From Homoserinibacter sp. GY 40078 (lineage in GTDB: Bacteria > Actinomycetota > Actinomycetes > Actinomycetales > Microbacteriaceae), in assembly GCF_008017545.1 (NCBI RefSeq), contig NZ_VRTZ01000001.1, forward strand, positions 1,735,908-1,799,907: DNA of 64,000 nucleotides, written 5' to 3'. Below the pieces are notes generated by a model. It was not told the DNA's origin and searched no databases. It saw nothing but the letters and a program-made list of their open reading frames with translations. Of this stretch, positions 46,513 to 56,502 are shown in pieces (the stretch's first letter is position 1; each line of letters opens with the position of its first letter). The translations under genes and the position numbers were made by a program.

Positions 46513-48873
46513 TCAGCCGGCGAGGTAGTGGGCCAGGTGTTGCCCGGTGAGGGTGCTGCCGTCGGCGACCAGGTCGGCGGGGGTGCCCTCGAACACTACG
46601 CGCCCGCCGTCGTGCCCGGCGCCGGGACCGATGTCGACGATCCAGTCCGCGTGGGCCATCACGGCCTGATGGTGTTCGATGACGATCACCGACTTGCCGG
46701 AGTCGACGAGCCGGTCGAGCAGAGCGAGCAGCTGGGCGACATCGGCGAGGTGCAGGCCCGTGGTGGGTTCGTCGAGCACGTAGACCCCGCCCGTCTCGCC
46801 CATGTGGACGGCGAGCTTGAGTCGTTGGCGTTCCCCGCCGGAGAGGGTGGTGAGCGGCTGCCCGATGCCGATATAGCCGAGCCCGACGTCGACCATCCGC
46901 TCCAGGATCGCGTGCGCTGCGGGCACCCGGGCGTCACCCTCACGGAAGAACGCCTCCGCCTCGGCCACGGGCATCTCGAGCACTTCGCTGATGTCGCGCC
47001 CCCCGAGGCGGTATTCGAGCACGCTCGCGTCGAACCTTCTGCCTTCGCACACTTCGCAGGTGGTGGAGACGGTCGCCATGGGTCCCAGCTCGGTGTAGAT
47101 GACGCCGGCGCCGTTGCAGTTGGGGCAGGCGCCCTCGGAGTTGGCGCTGAACAGGGCCGGCTTCACGCCGTTCGCCTTCGCGAAGGCCTTGCGGATCGGT
47201 TCGAGCATCCCCGTGTACGTCGCGGGGTTGCTGCGCCGGGATCCGCGGATGGCGCTCTGGTCGACCGTCACCACGCCCTCGCGGCCCGAGACCGACCCGT
47301 GGATGAGGGAGCTCTTGCCGGACCCGGCTACGCCGGTGACGACGGTCAGCACTCCGAGCGGCAGGTCGACATCGACGTTCTGCAGGTTGTGGGTGGTCGC
47401 GCCACGGATCTCGATCGCGCCGGACGGGGCGCGCACCTCCGACTTCAGCTGGGCGCGGTCGCCGAGGTGGCGTCCGGTGAGTGTGTCGGCGCGGCGGAGC
47501 TCGTCGACGGTTCCCTCGAAGACGATCTCGCCGCCCCCGGAACCTGCGGCCGGGCCCAGGTCGACCACGTGGTCGGCGATCGCGATCGCTTCGGGCTTGT
47601 GCTCGACGACGAGCACCGTGTTGCCCTTGTCGCGCAGCTGCTCGAGCAGAGTGTTCATCCGCCGGATGTCGTGGGGGTGGAGGCCCACGGTGGGCTCGTC
47701 GAAGACGTAGGTCACGTCGGTGAGCGACGAGCCGAGATGCCGGATCATCTTGGTGCGCTGCGCTTCGCCGCCGGAGAGCGTTCCGGAAGAGCGGTCGAGC
47801 GAGAGGTAGCCGAGTCCGATGGTCACGAAGGAGTCGAGCAGATGGCCGAGTCCGTCGAGAAGCGGTGCGACGGCCGGCTCCTTGAGGCCGTGCACCCAGT
47901 CCGCGAGGTCGCTGATCTGCATGGCGCAGGCGTCGGCGATGGAGATGCCGTCGATCTTCGACGACCGGGCCCCTTCGTTGAGCCGCGTGCCCCCGCAGTC
48001 GGGGCAGGGTGCGAACGCCACGGCGCGCTCCACGAAGGCGCGGATGTGGGGCTGCAGAGCGTCGACGTCCTTCGAGAGCATCGACTTCTGCACCTTCGGC
48101 ACGAGACCTTCGTAGGTCATGTTGATCCCGGAGACCTTGACCTTGGTCGGCTCCTTGTAGAGCAGGTCGTTCAGCTCGGTCTCGGTGTAGTTGCGGATCG
48201 GTTTCGCGGGGTCGACGAACCCGGATTCGGCGTACATCCGCACCGCCCAGCCGTCGGCGGTGTAGCCGGGGATCGTGATCGCGCCGTCCTGGAGCGAGAG
48301 CGAGCGGTTGATGAGCTGGTCGAGGTCGATGTCCGAGATCTGCCCCATGCCCTCGCAGCGTGGGCACATTCCGCCCAGCTGGGTGAACTCGGGGTGGACG
48401 GTCTCGGTCCGTGTGCCCTTCTGGACTTCGACGGTGCCGCTGCCGTGGACGCTCGGGATGTTGAACGAGAACGCCTGCGGTGCTCCGATGTGCGGTTCGC
48501 CGATTCTGCTGAAGAGGGTGCGCAGGAGCGCGTTCGCGTCGGTGACGGTGCCGACCGTGGAGCGGGAGTTGGCGCCCATCCGCTCCTGGTCGACGATGAT
48601 CGCGGTGGTGAGCCCCTCGAGGCGGTCGACGTCGGGGCGTGCGAGTGACGGCATGAAGCCTTGGACGAAGGCGCTGTAGGTCTCGTTGATCATCCGCTGC
48701 GATTCGGCGGCGACGGTGTCGAACACGAGGGAGCTCTTGCCGGAGCCGGAGACGCCGGTGAAGACGGTGAGCCGCCGCTTCGGCAGCTCGACGCTCACAT
48801 TCTTGAGGTTGTTCTCGCGGGCGCCGGTGACGCGGATCGTGTCGTGCCGGTCGGCGTGGTGGGGTGCCGTCAT
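46513..48873 (-). CDS. Short UvrA-type ABC ATPase (UvrA2/drug-resistance type)
   Basis: A 786-residue protein, about 150-200 residues shorter than housekeeping UvrA. It has two UvrA-like ABC modules: Walker [15 protein letters not shown] near residue 40 and [13 protein letters not shown] in the second half; signatures [11 protein letters not shown] and [11 protein letters not shown]; zinc-finger Cys pairs ([16 protein letters not shown] with CEVCEG). The sequence [15 protein letters not shown] and the short UvrB-binding region fit the UvrA2/DrrC group linked to resistance to DNA-binding drugs and not essential in nucleotide excision repair. No uvrB/uvrC is nearby. It is divergent from the ABC importer, 153 bp apart. 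Confidence 0.85.
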   Translation of the reverse strand: MTAPHHADRHDTIRVTGARENNLKNVSVELPKRRLTVFTGVSGSGKSSLVFDTVAAESQRMINETYSAFVQGFMPSLARPDVDRLEGLTTAIIVDQERMGANSRSTVGTVTDANALLRTLFSRIGEPHIGAPQAFSFNIPSVHGSGTVEVQKGTRTETVHPEFTQLGGMCPRCEGMGQISDIDLDQLINRSLSLQDGAITIPGYTADGWAVRMYAESGFVDPAKPIRNYTETELNDLLYKEPTKVKVSGINMTYEGLVPKVQKSMLSKDVDALQPHIRAFVERAVAFAPCPDCGGTRLNEGARSSKIDGISIADACAMQISDLADWVHGLKEPAVAPLLDGLGHLLDSFVTIGLGYLSLDRSSGTLSGGEAQRTKMIRHLGSSLTDVTYVFDEPTVGLHPHDIRRMNTLLEQLRDKGNTVLVVEHKPEAIAIADHVVDLGPAAGSGGGEIVFEGTVDELRRADTLTGRHLGDRAQLKSEVRAPSGAIEIRGATTHNLQNVDVDLPLGVLTVVTGVAGSGKSSLIHGSVSGREGVVTVDQSAIRGSRRSNPATYTGMLEPIRKAFAKANGVKPALFSANSEGACPNCNGAGVIYTELGPMATVSTTCEVCEGRRFDASVLEYRLGGRDISEVLEMPVAEAEAFFREGDARVPAAHAILERMVDVGLGYIGIGQPLTTLSGGERQRLKLAVHMGETGGVYVLDEPTTGLHLADVAQLLALLDRLVDSGKSVIVIEHHQAVMAHADWIVDIGPGAGHDGGRVVFEGTPADLVADGSTLTGQHLAHYLAG

Positions 48874-48928
48874 AGCTCGAAGCTAGCGCCAGCCTCCGAC
48901 CCGAGGAAGTGCGCGCGGGGCTCGTCGC

Positions 48929-48966
48929 GTAACACCCCGGAAACGTGGCGGCGCGTGTCGCGAAAT
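48929..48966 (+). promoter_or_regulatory. GlnR-type nitrogen-control box
   Basis: GTAAC (48929-48933), 6 nt, GAAAC (48940-48944), 6 nt, GCGCG (48951-48955), 6 nt, GAAAT (48962-48966). This fits the actinobacterial GlnR consensus gTnAC-n6-GaAAc repeated twice with 6-nt gaps; the second a-site is degenerate, as is common. TAGCGT (48977-48982) is a possible -10 just downstream, so the box would lie near -43, the place for activation. Confidence 0.55.
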
Positions 48967-49026
48967 GTTGTCTCGCTAGCGTCGGCACATCACATTCGCC
49001 CTCTGTCTGAAGGGACCTGCATCCGC

Positions 49027-50139
49027 ATGGCATTCTCCGGTCGTCGCACCACCACCCGCCGCGTCGTCGCGGCTGTCGCCGCATCCGCTGCGGCCGCGCT
49101 CGTTCTCGCCGCGTGCTCCACCACCGACTCCGACGATGGCTCTTCCGCCGAGGGGGACGCCTCGTACGGCGAGATCAGCGTCCAGTACTCGTGGATCAAG
49201 AACGAGGAGTTCGCGGGCGAGTTCTACGCCTACGAGAACGGCTACTACGACGAGGCCGGCTTCGACAGTGTCGTCGGCATCTCGGGCCCCGACACGGGCG
49301 TCGCGAAGCTGTTGTCGGGCACCGTGCAGGTCGCCCTTTCGGATGCCGCGTCGGTCGGCGCGGCGATCGCGGAGCAGGACGCTCCGCTGAAGATCATCGG
49401 CGCGACGTTCCAGAAGAACCCGTTCACGATCCTGTCGCTGAAGGACGGCGCCGACATTCAGACGCCGCAGGACCTCGTGGGCAAGAAGATCGGTGTGCAG
49501 GACTCGAACGCGAGCGTGTTCGCGGCGATCCTGAACGCGAACGGCATCTCGCCGGATGACGTGGAGGTCGTGCCGGTCGACTTCGACCCGACTCCGCTGA
49601 TGAACGGCGACGTCGACGGTTTCATGGCGTACCTCACGAATGAGGCGCTCACCGTGGAGCTCGCCGGCTACGACATCACGAACCTCCCGTATGCCGACAA
49701 CGGTGTGCCGTATGTGGCGGAGACGTTCACGGTGACCGACCAGTACCTCGCCGAGAACCCGGACCTTCTGAAGGCGTTCCTGACCGCCGAGATCAAGGGC
49801 TGGACGGATGTCTTCCAGGAGGACACCGACTCGTCGGTCTCGCTGATCGAGAAGTACTACAACCAGGCGGCGAGCGACAACGCGGACGGCCTCGAGTCGG
49901 TCTTCGGTGCGCTCGACCCGGTGAAGACCGGCAAGGGTCTTGAGGCGGAGAAGACGCTGATCTCCACGGAGGACACCGAGGCCAACGGCCTGTTCACCAT
50001 CACCGACGCGCTCAAGGAGCAGACTGTGGCGTCTCTGGCCGCCGCGGGCTGGGAGGTGAGCGTGGACGACCTGTTCGACACGACGCTGATTGACGAGATC
50101 TACGCCGAGAACCCTGAGCTGAAGGCGTATCTTCCGTAA
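49027..50139 (+). CDS. ABC transporter substrate-binding protein (NMT1/SsuA type), lipoprotein
   Basis: A 370-residue lipoprotein with a twin-Arg-like basic start and a signal peptide ending in the lipobox VLAACS (Cys at about residue 36). The mature part matches the NMT1/THI5/SsuA-like family: [60 protein letters not shown]. Known ligands in this family include alkanesulfonates, taurine, nitrate and pyrimidine precursors. The GlnR-type box upstream points to a nitrogen-containing substrate, by inference. An ATPase gene follows after 2 nt. Confidence 0.88.
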   Translation: MAFSGRRTTTRRVVAAVAASAAAALVLAACSTTDSDDGSSAEGDASYGEISVQYSWIKNEEFAGEFYAYENGYYDEAGFDSVVGISGPDTGVAKLLSGTVQVALSDAASVGAAIAEQDAPLKIIGATFQKNPFTILSLKDGADIQTPQDLVGKKIGVQDSNASVFAAILNANGISPDDVEVVPVDFDPTPLMNGDVDGFMAYLTNEALTVELAGYDITNLPYADNGVPYVAETFTVTDQYLAENPDLLKAFLTAEIKGWTDVFQEDTDSSVSLIEKYYNQAASDNADGLESVFGALDPVKTGKGLEAEKTLISTEDTEANGLFTITDALKEQTVASLAAAGWEVSVDDLFDTTLIDEIYAENPELKAYLP

Positions 50140-50141
50140 TC

Positions 50142-50966
50142 ATGTCGATCGCGACTCCGGATGCCGGTGCCCGGGTGACCCCAGGTACCGGCATCCAGAT
50201 CTCCGGACTCAGCAAGAGCTTCGACGCCGGGCGCGGCCGCAAGGTGCAGGCGCTGCAGGACACCGAGCTGCACACCGAGCAGGGCTCGTTTTTGGCTCTG
50301 CTGGGTCCGTCGGGGTGCGGCAAGTCGACGATTCTGCGCATCCTCGCCGACCTGGAGGAACCCACGACGGGCGAGGTGCGGGTCGACGGTAAGACCCCGG
50401 ATGAGCTGCGGCGAGGCAGCGAGCTGGGTATCGCGTTCCAGGACCACGCCCTCTTGGCGTGGCGCAGTGTGCGTTCCAACATCCGTCTTCCGTTCGAGGT
50501 GGCGGGACGGAAGGTCGACGACGCGTATATCGATGAGCTGATCGCGCTGGTGGGCCTCACGGGTTTCGAGAAGGCGAAGCCGTCGCAGTTGTCGGGCGGC
50601 ATGCGCCAGCGGGTGTCGATCGCTCGGGCTTTGGCGCTCAAGCCGTCGGTGCTGCTGCTCGACGAGCCGTTCGGCGCCCTCGACGACATGACCCGCCAGA
50701 ACCTGAACCTCGAGCTGTTGCGCATCTGGACCGAGAAGCCGGCGACGACTCTGCTCGTGACCCACGGAATCGCGGAGGCGATCTTCCTCTCCGATCGGGT
50801 GGCGGTGATGTCACCGCGGCCCGGCCGCGTGAAGGAGATCATCGAGGTCGACCTGCCGCGCCCGCGGACCCCGGATCTGATGCGCTCGCCCGAGTTCCAC
50901 GCGCTCGTGGACCGCGCATCCGAGTTGCTTTTCGGCTCTGACGGCCACGCCGAGGCGGAGGCGTAG
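50142..50966 (+). CDS. ABC transporter ATP-binding protein (SsuB/TauB/NrtD type)
   Basis: A 274-residue ATPase with Walker [18 protein letters not shown]-loop [11 protein letters not shown], signature [15 protein letters not shown], Walker [14 protein letters not shown] and H-loop [14 protein letters not shown]. The family feeds energy to importers for sulfonates, nitrate, taurine or pyrimidines. It begins 2 nt after the substrate-binding gene and abuts the first permease gene. Confidence 0.93.
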   Translation: MSIATPDAGARVTPGTGIQISGLSKSFDAGRGRKVQALQDTELHTEQGSFLALLGPSGCGKSTILRILADLEEPTTGEVRVDGKTPDELRRGSELGIAFQDHALLAWRSVRSNIRLPFEVAGRKVDDAYIDELIALVGLTGFEKAKPSQLSGGMRQRVSIARALALKPSVLLLDEPFGALDDMTRQNLNLELLRIWTEKPATTLLVTHGIAEAIFLSDRVAVMSPRPGRVKEIIEVDLPRPRTPDLMRSPEFHALVDRASELLFGSDGHAEAEA

Positions 50967-51785
50967 GTGGCGTCGCGCGGCGGCCGCCGACGGATGCCGG
51001 GCTGGCTGGCGGGCATCGTCGGTGCGGTCGTGATTGTGGCCGCGTGGTGGTTGCTGTCCGTGACGGTGTTCACCCCTCCCGAGGGAACCGACTTCACTCC
51101 GGTGCCCACTCCGCTTGCGGTGTTGCAGCAGTTGATCGCCGATGGGCCGTCCGCGTACTGGTCGGTCTTCCAGGTCACCGTCACGGAGGCGCTCATCGGG
51201 TTCGCCTGGGGGAACGGTCTGGCGCTGCTGCTGGCCTCGACCGTGCTGCTGTTGCCGCGGATCGAGCCGGTGGTGACGCAGATCGCCGTGGTGTCGTACT
51301 GCCTCCCGGTGGTGGCCGTGGGCGGTATCGCGATCGTGGTCCTCGGCGGGGCGAAGCAGCCGGGTGATCCGTCGGCGACGGCGATTTTCCTCGCGGCGCT
51401 CGCGGTGTTCTTCACGACGGTCGTCGGTGCGCTCGCCGGGTTCCGTGCTGCCGATCGGGCGAGCCTCGACGTGGTGCGGGTGTTCGGCGGCGGACGGTGG
51501 ACGCAGCTCACGAAGGTGCGGCTGATCGCTGCGGCCCCGGCGATCCTGAACGCCCTGCAGATCGCGGTGCCGAGTGCTTTCCTCGGCGCGGTGCTGGGGG
51601 AGTACATGGGTGCGACCGACCGGAGCGTGGGTATCACGCTCATCCGACTGCAGGGGAATCTGGACTCGACACGGGTCTGGGCCGTTTTCCTGCTGTGCGC
51701 GGTGGTCGCGCTCGTCGGGTATGCGATCGTGGGTCTGCTTTCGCGGCTGGTGACGCCGTGGGTCTCGGGGAGGCGGTCGGCGTGA
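50967..51785 (+). CDS. ABC transporter permease (BPD_transp_1, SsuC type), first
   Basis: A 272-residue integral membrane protein with about six helices, starting with a GTG directly after the ATPase stop. The EAA loop facing the ATPase is FRAADRASLDVVRVFGGGRWTQLTKVRLIAAAPAIL, and LGAVLGEYMGATDRSVG follows, both typical of this permease family. It pairs with the next permease to form a heterodimeric channel. Confidence 0.9.
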   Translation: MASRGGRRRMPGWLAGIVGAVVIVAAWWLLSVTVFTPPEGTDFTPVPTPLAVLQQLIADGPSAYWSVFQVTVTEALIGFAWGNGLALLLASTVLLLPRIEPVVTQIAVVSYCLPVVAVGGIAIVVLGGAKQPGDPSATAIFLAALAVFFTTVVGALAGFRAADRASLDVVRVFGGGRWTQLTKVRLIAAAPAILNALQIAVPSAFLGAVLGEYMGATDRSVGITLIRLQGNLDSTRVWAVFLLCAVVALVGYAIVGLLSRLVTPWVSGRRSA

Positions 51786-52681
51786 GCCTTGCCGCGTTCG
51801 AGACGGTCACGGATCCGCAGCACGATGCGATGATCCGTCGGCAGGTGCGGCGTGACCGTGGCCGTGCGCTCGCTCGTACGATCGGTCGGTCGCTCGGCAA
51901 CGCGCTTCTGACGGTCGTGATCGTGCTGCTGCTGTGGCAGGCGGTGGTGAGCCTGACCGGCATTTCGCCGTATGTGGCGAAGGGCCCGCTGGATGTCTGG
52001 CAGTACCTGTTCGTGGACGAGCCGGGTGTCGATCCGGATCGGTCGGCGGCCGCCCATCGCGCCGCGCTCGTTCCTCTTCTGACCACGACGCTCGCCGACG
52101 CGGCTCTCGGCTGGGTGGTCGGCATGGCTGTGGCGATCGTGCTGGCGGTGCTGTTCTCGCTGTCGCGTGCGGTGGAGGCGGGGGTCATGCCTCTCGCGCT
52201 CGTGCTGCGGACGGTTCCGCTGGTGTCGATCGCTCCGGTGATCATCCTGCTCACAGGGCGGGGGACCACCGCGTCGGTGGCCGTGATCGGCAGCATCGTG
52301 GTGCTCTTCCCGGCGCTCGCGTCGGTCATGTTCGGACTGAGCCGCGCGAATCGGGAGAGCCTCGATCTCGTCGCGGTGTTCGGCGGCGGTCGGCTGACCC
52401 AGCTGCGGAAGGTGAGCATCCCGGGAGCGCTGCCGTCGTTGTTCGTGGCGGCTCGCGTTTCGGTGCCGGGCGCGGTGACCGGTGCGTTGCTCGCGGAGTG
52501 GTTGTCGACCGGCACGGGCATCGGCGGCATGATCCAGAAGTTCAGCGCGTCGGCGCGTTTCGACGAACTGTGGGCGTCGGTCGCGGTGATCACGTTCGTG
52601 ACTCTCGTGCTCTACAACATCGTGCAGATCGTCGAGAACATCGTGCTGGCCAGGATGGGCATGGCGGCGTCGCTCAGCTGA
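51782..52681 (+). CDS. ABC transporter permease (BPD_transp_1, SsuC type), second
   Basis: A 299-residue permease with six predicted helices. The EAA loop is GLSRANRESLDLVAVFGGGRLTQLRKVSIPGALPSLFVA, close to that of its neighbour, so the two arose by duplication. GTG at 51782 overlaps the first permease stop (GTGA). Having two permeases in one operon differs from the single SsuC/TauC of Escherichia coli; similar two-permease layouts are used by some pyrimidine-precursor and riboflavin importers, which leaves the substrate open. Confidence 0.88.
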   Translation: MSLAAFETVTDPQHDAMIRRQVRRDRGRALARTIGRSLGNALLTVVIVLLLWQAVVSLTGISPYVAKGPLDVWQYLFVDEPGVDPDRSAAAHRAALVPLLTTTLADAALGWVVGMAVAIVLAVLFSLSRAVEAGVMPLALVLRTVPLVSIAPVIILLTGRGTTASVAVIGSIVVLFPALASVMFGLSRANRESLDLVAVFGGGRLTQLRKVSIPGALPSLFVAARVSVPGAVTGALLAEWLSTGTGIGGMIQKFSASARFDELWASVAVITFVTLVLYNIVQIVENIVLARMGMAASLS

Positions 52682-52707
52682 GCCACTCCGGCCGCTCGCG
52701 ACGGGCA

Positions 52708-54141
52708 TCATCCGGCCCTCGCGAGGAGGCGTCGGTATGCCGCGGATCGCGTCTCCAGCGGGATCGGGGTGCGCGTTCGGTCGCGAGATGCGGGCGGGAT
52801 CATGCGGTAGTTCGTGCCCTGGTCGTGTTCGATCTCCCACCCGGCGTCGTGCACGAGCAGGTGGTGGTGCCGGCACAGCAGGATGCCGTCGTCGATGTCG
52901 GTGCCGCCGCGGTCTCGTACCCAATGCCGGATGTGGTGGGCTTCGCACCACGACGGTGGCCGCTCGCAGCCGGGGAACCGGCATCCGCCGTCTCTCGCTG
53001 CGAGCGCGATGCGCTGCGGCGCGGTGAAGAGACGGGAGCGCCGGCCCACGTCGAGCGGTCTGCCCGATCCGTCGAAGGTGATGCGCTGCGTTCCGGAGGA
53101 GCACGCGTGCCGCTCGGCCGTGGCGATGGAGACCGGCGCGGACTGCCCTTCAAGAGACGCGACACCGTGACGCCCGGCGAGCTCCCGCTCGGTGACGAGC
53201 ACGCGCACGGCGGGTGCGCCGACTCCGGCAAGAAGAGTCGGATCGGCGTGCCAACCGGCCTGCATGAGCGAGAGGAGGGTGTCGGAGGCGAGCTGCTGCG
53301 GAGTGCGCGGATCGTTTCTGATCGCTTCGTCGCGCGCAGCGGCGGCGGAATCGACGAAGCGAGGCCCGCCGAGTTGCGGGGCGGTGGCACGGTCGACGAT
53401 GTCGGTGATGATCGCGGCCGTCTCCGGATCCATCACCCACACCCCGCGCGTCATGCCGTCTGATTGCCGATGGAGTCGGAAGGAGCGCGCATCGCGTCGC
53501 CTGCGCTCACGGTCGGCGACGCCCTCTTCGTCGATCTCGTCGCGCACCTCACGGGCTCGACGGAACAGGCGGTCGGCGTCGAGGTGCGCCCCTTCAGCGA
53601 GAAGCATCTCTACAGCTGCCTCGACCATCCCCGCAGACAGGATTTCCTGGGCGTCGCCGGTATCGACACCTTCGAGCCCGCGGCGGATCGCATCCGCCTT
53701 CTCGACGGACGCCTCACCCGATCGCACGGCCTGCGCGAGCCGCCCGTGCCATCCGGCGGGCGGGCCGCTCCCCGCATCCGGCGCATCCACCGCCTCTACG
53801 AGGAGCGTGCCGATCGCGACCGCTCGCCGTGCGTCGCCGAGGCTCGATCCGGTGGTGACGCGCACCAGTTCCGCGGCCGTCCGATGCCCGAGCGACTGCG
53901 CGAGCCCCTGGAATCCGAGCTCCATCCGCGAGCGGCGTGCCACCTCACCCGCGACCAGTGCCATCCGCGCGCGTATCGCGCTCTCTTGATCGGCGAGGAT
54001 CCTGGCGAGATCGAGCAACTGCTCCTGGCCGAGCGCACGCACCTCCGTCTCGCCCCAGGTGGCCCCACGAATGCGCGCCCGCAACTCCACCTGAGCCGCG
54101 ATCAGCGGTGACTCAGGCGGCAGAACCGGGGGAGTGGACAT
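52708..54141 (-). CDS. DUF222 domain protein with C-terminal HNH nuclease motif (13E12-like)
   Basis: A 477-residue protein of the abundant actinobacterial 13E12/REP13E12 type. The N-terminal helical DUF222 region (about 20-330) is followed by an HNH motif near the C-terminus: CRFPGCERPPSWCEAHHIRHW with its two Cys, then DDGILLCRHHHLLVH. It probably binds and nicks DNA; the biological role is not known and some copies accompany phage or plasmid remnants. It converges on the ABC permease gene with a 26-bp gap. Confidence 0.88.
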   Translation of the reverse strand: MSTPPVLPPESPLIAAQVELRARIRGATWGETEVRALGQEQLLDLARILADQESAIRARMALVAGEVARRSRMELGFQGLAQSLGHRTAAELVRVTTGSSLGDARRAVAIGTLLVEAVDAPDAGSGPPAGWHGRLAQAVRSGEASVEKADAIRRGLEGVDTGDAQEILSAGMVEAAVEMLLAEGAHLDADRLFRRAREVRDEIDEEGVADRERRRRDARSFRLHRQSDGMTRGVWVMDPETAAIITDIVDRATAPQLGGPRFVDSAAAARDEAIRNDPRTPQQLASDTLLSLMQAGWHADPTLLAGVGAPAVRVLVTERELAGRHGVASLEGQSAPVSIATAERHACSSGTQRITFDGSGRPLDVGRRSRLFTAPQRIALAARDGGCRFPGCERPPSWCEAHHIRHWVRDRGGTDIDDGILLCRHHHLLVHDAGWEIEHDQGTNYRMIPPASRDRTRTPIPLETRSAAYRRLLARAG

Positions 54142-54210
54142 GCCTCCACGCTAGCCACATTCGAACATGTGTTCGAATAACGCGCAGCAATCTGTGGAGA
54201 ACTTCTCCGG

Positions 54211-54735
54211 TCACACCCGCTGCAGGCTGTGTACTTCGCCCGACGCGAGTCGATCCCGCCCGCCGAGCCCGTCGAGTTCGAGCACGACGGCGGTTCCGGT
54301 GAGCGCCCATCCGGCCCGCTCGATGAGCCGCTGGGATGCGGCGAGTGTGCCGCCCGTGGCGAGCACGTCGTCGAGCAGCAGCACTCGGGCGCCACTCGTG
54401 AGCTGGTCGACGTGCACCTCGAGCGTCGCCTCGCCGTACTCCAGCGCATAACTCTCGGCGAGCGTCGCGCCCGGCAGCTTGCCCGCCTTCCGCACGAGCA
54501 GGAGGCCGTGTCCGCTTCGGGCAGCGGCGGCGGCGGCGAGGGCGAAACCGCGCGCCTCGACGCCCGCGATCACGTCATAGGCGCCCTCGAACGGCGCCAC
54601 CAGGGCATCCGCAATCGACGCGAGCGCCGGGCCGTCGGCGAACACCGGGGTGAGGTCGCGGAAGAGGATCCCGGGCTCCGGGAAGTCCGGAATCACACGG
54701 GTGAGGCGGTCGAGATGCGCGAGAGCGTCGGTCAC
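54211..54735 (-). CDS. apt: Adenine phosphoribosyltransferase
   Basis: A 174-residue salvage enzyme making AMP from adenine and PRPP. FPEPGILFRDLTPVFADGPAL is the family start, GVEARGFALAAAAAARSG and the flexible loop LVRKAGKLPGAT follow, and the PRPP-binding motif is VLLLDDVLATGGTLAAS. Length is normal. It lies 69 bp upstream of the HNH gene on the same strand. Confidence 0.95.
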   Translation of the reverse strand: MTDALAHLDRLTRVIPDFPEPGILFRDLTPVFADGPALASIADALVAPFEGAYDVIAGVEARGFALAAAAAARSGHGLLLVRKAGKLPGATLAESYALEYGEATLEVHVDQLTSGARVLLLDDVLATGGTLAASQRLIERAGWALTGTAVVLELDGLGGRDRLASGEVHSLQRV

Positions 54736-54797
54736 CGGTTCAGGCTACGCGGCGCGTGTGGCGGGGGTGTTTCGCGCCGCGCCAACGCACTCGACGC

Positions 54798-55211
54798 TCA
54801 CTCGGTGGGCGCGATGATCACCTCGCGGATGAGATCGCCGGTGAAGCGGAAGGTGATCGGCCCGGTGCCGTTGAATCCGCCACCGCTGACGGTGAGCACC
54901 GCCACCACGGTGTCGGGTTCGGTGCTCTTCTCGACGGACTCGACCTCGAAGTGCGCGCTCTTGCCGATGTTGTCGGTGCGGTTCCATGACGCGATCTCGT
55001 CGCGTCCGCGGAAGTGTCGGCCCCAGTCGTCGAGCGCGCCGTCGGTGGGTGCGAATACCCGGGCGGACTCTCGGCGCGCACCACGATTTTCCGTGTCCGG
55101 GGAGGCGAGGTGCTGGCGGCGGAGAGGGCGCTCGCCGAGGCGGCGGCGTCGAGTCCGGATTCTGAACCCGCGGCGACAGGGTAAAGTAGTGAGCCGTGCC
55201 GTTCGCGGCAC
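54798..55211 (-). pseudogene. Nuclear transport factor 2 / SnoaL-like protein, N-terminus lost
   Basis: The C-terminal ~85 residues read well as an NTF2-like small-molecule-binding fold: DWGRHFRGRDEIASWN, then NIGKSAHFEVESVE and GGFNGTGPITFRFTGDLIREVII. Upstream the frame stays open to an ATG at 55211 but that part (RRGFRIRTRRRRLGERPLRR) is not protein-like and runs into the tRNA-Pro promoter; no acceptable start lies nearer, and the other frames do not supply the missing first helix. I therefore call it a 5'-truncated remnant. It could still be expressed as a short protein from an unusual start. Confidence 0.55.
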
Positions 55212-55217
55212 AAGCCA

Positions 55218-55273
<56 letters not shown>

Positions 55274-55291
<18 letters not shown>

Positions 55292-55520
55292 CGTAATGCG
55301 AAAGGGTCGTCCATAAGGACGGCCCTTTTGCATTATCTCGTGCCGGTGGAACTGTACCTGCGAGCAGGTGGGCCCACGCCGCCAAGGGGCCCCGGGCGCC
55401 GCGCAGCCGCGTTTGGGGTGGCGGTGGGGACAAATCCTGTCAGCCCGACGTAATGCGAAAGGGTCGTCCGTAAGGACGGCCCTTTCGCAGTATCTCGTGC
55501 CGGTGGATACAAATCCTGTC
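55274..55520 (+). repeat. Duplicated tRNA-Pro 3' end (attachment-site-like direct repeats)
   Basis: Copy 1 (55274-55350, 77 bp) begins at CAAATCCTGTCAGCCCGA, the last 18 nt of the tRNA, and runs through the terminator to CGTGCCGGTGGA. Copy 2 (55431-55507) matches it at 74 of 77 positions. An 11-nt third copy, CAAATCCTGTC, follows at 55510-55520. The 80 bp between copies 1 and 2 has no gene, and open frames in this region are not coding-like. Repeats of a tRNA 3' end are what integrase-mediated insertion and loss leave behind. The remaining stretch to 55594 holds nothing recognisable. Confidence 0.85.
55301..55329 (+). terminator. Intrinsic terminator after tRNA-Pro
   Basis: AAAGGGTCGTCC (55301-55312) pairs with GGACGGCCCTTT (55317-55328) through 12 bp with one G-U pair, loop ATAA, and a T follows. 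A second, nearly identical copy lies at 55454-55489 inside the repeat. Confidence 0.8.
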
Positions 55521-55594
55521 CGCCCCACGCGACATGCACAGACGCGAAGGCGTGGGGTGCTCGCCCGGCTGGCCGAGCACCCCACGCGGCGTCG

Positions 55595-56446
55595 TCAGTT
55601 GAAGTCGGCCCGGTGCTGCTCGGCCCACTGCCCGAACGTTCGGGGGGCGATGCCGGTGAGGTTCTGCACGTCGTCGCTGAGCACGCCGGAGCGTCCGGCG
55701 CGGAACAGCTCCTGGAGGTTCTGCAGTCCCCGCGCCTGCGGCTCGGGGGTGCCGCGGGAGATGTTGACCTCGGCGAACTGCTCCGGGGTGACGGGCACGA
55801 ACTCGATCTCGCGGCCCAGGACGTCGGCGAGGATCTCGACCTGCTCCCGGGCGGAGAGCGCCACAGGGCCGTTGAGGATGTAGCTGTGCCCCTCGTGGCC
55901 GGGCTGGGTCAGCACGGTGGCGGCGACACGGGCGATGTCGTAGGGGTCGATCGGCGGCGTGAGTCCGGGGTCGGTCGGGTCATAGACCTTTCCCTCGGCG
56001 GCGATGCTGTTCTTCCACCACAGCGCGTTGGAGGAGAGGGTGTTCGGCTTCAGGTAGGTGATGTCCAGACCCGAGGCGCGCAGCACGTCGTCGCGTGCCT
56101 TGATCGCAGCGCCGATGATCGGCATCGGGTGGATCACGGTCCCGATCGAGGACAGCACCACAATCCGACGCACGCCGGCGGCCTTGGCGGCGTCGACGAC
56201 GTTCTGCGCCTGCGCGGGGACCGGCGCGGCCTGCATGAAGAAGATGGCGTCGACGCCGTGCACCGCCGAGCCCAGTGCGGTGGTGTCGTCGAGGTCACCG
56301 ACGGCGAGATCCGCCGCCTCGGGCAGCTGCTGGCGAGCCTTGTCGGGGTTGCGGACATACGCGCGGACCTGGTGACCGGCGTCGATGAGCTGGGCGACGA
56401 GCTCGCCGCCGACGTTTCCGGTGGCTCCGGTGATGAGGAAATTCAT
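55595..56446 (-). CDS. NmrA-like NAD(P)H-binding oxidoreductase
   Basis: A 283-residue atypical SDR. The N-terminus MNFLITGATGNVGGELVAQLIDAGHQVRAYVRNP is the Rossmann motif with the NADP-binding Arg; IVVLSSIGTVIHPMPI and the region DITYLKPNTLSSN match NmrA/TMR-like proteins, which often act as redox sensors or reduce quinones or imines. The catalytic Tyr-x3-Lys of classical SDRs is not evident. Probably co-transcribed with the SDR gene 56 bp upstream, under the divergent XRE regulator. Confidence 0.85.
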   Translation of the reverse strand: MNFLITGATGNVGGELVAQLIDAGHQVRAYVRNPDKARQQLPEAADLAVGDLDDTTALGSAVHGVDAIFFMQAAPVPAQAQNVVDAAKAAGVRRIVVLSSIGTVIHPMPIIGAAIKARDDVLRASGLDITYLKPNTLSSNALWWKNSIAAEGKVYDPTDPGLTPPIDPYDIARVAATVLTQPGHEGHSYILNGPVALSAREQVEILADVLGREIEFVPVTPEQFAEVNISRGTPEPQARGLQNLQELFRAGRSGVLSDDVQNLTGIAPRTFGQWAEQHRADFN

Positions 56447-56502
56447 GATGCTCCTTGATGAGGTTGTCGAGTGTCGTGAGATGGATGGATGGACAGGCGG
56501 GG

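Noticed and set aside
46528..48648. Forward open frame of 706 codons over the UvrA-like gene
   Set aside because: It is antisense to a protein with both Walker motifs and zinc fingers and contains only Gly/Val/Asp/Arg-rich low-information sequence.
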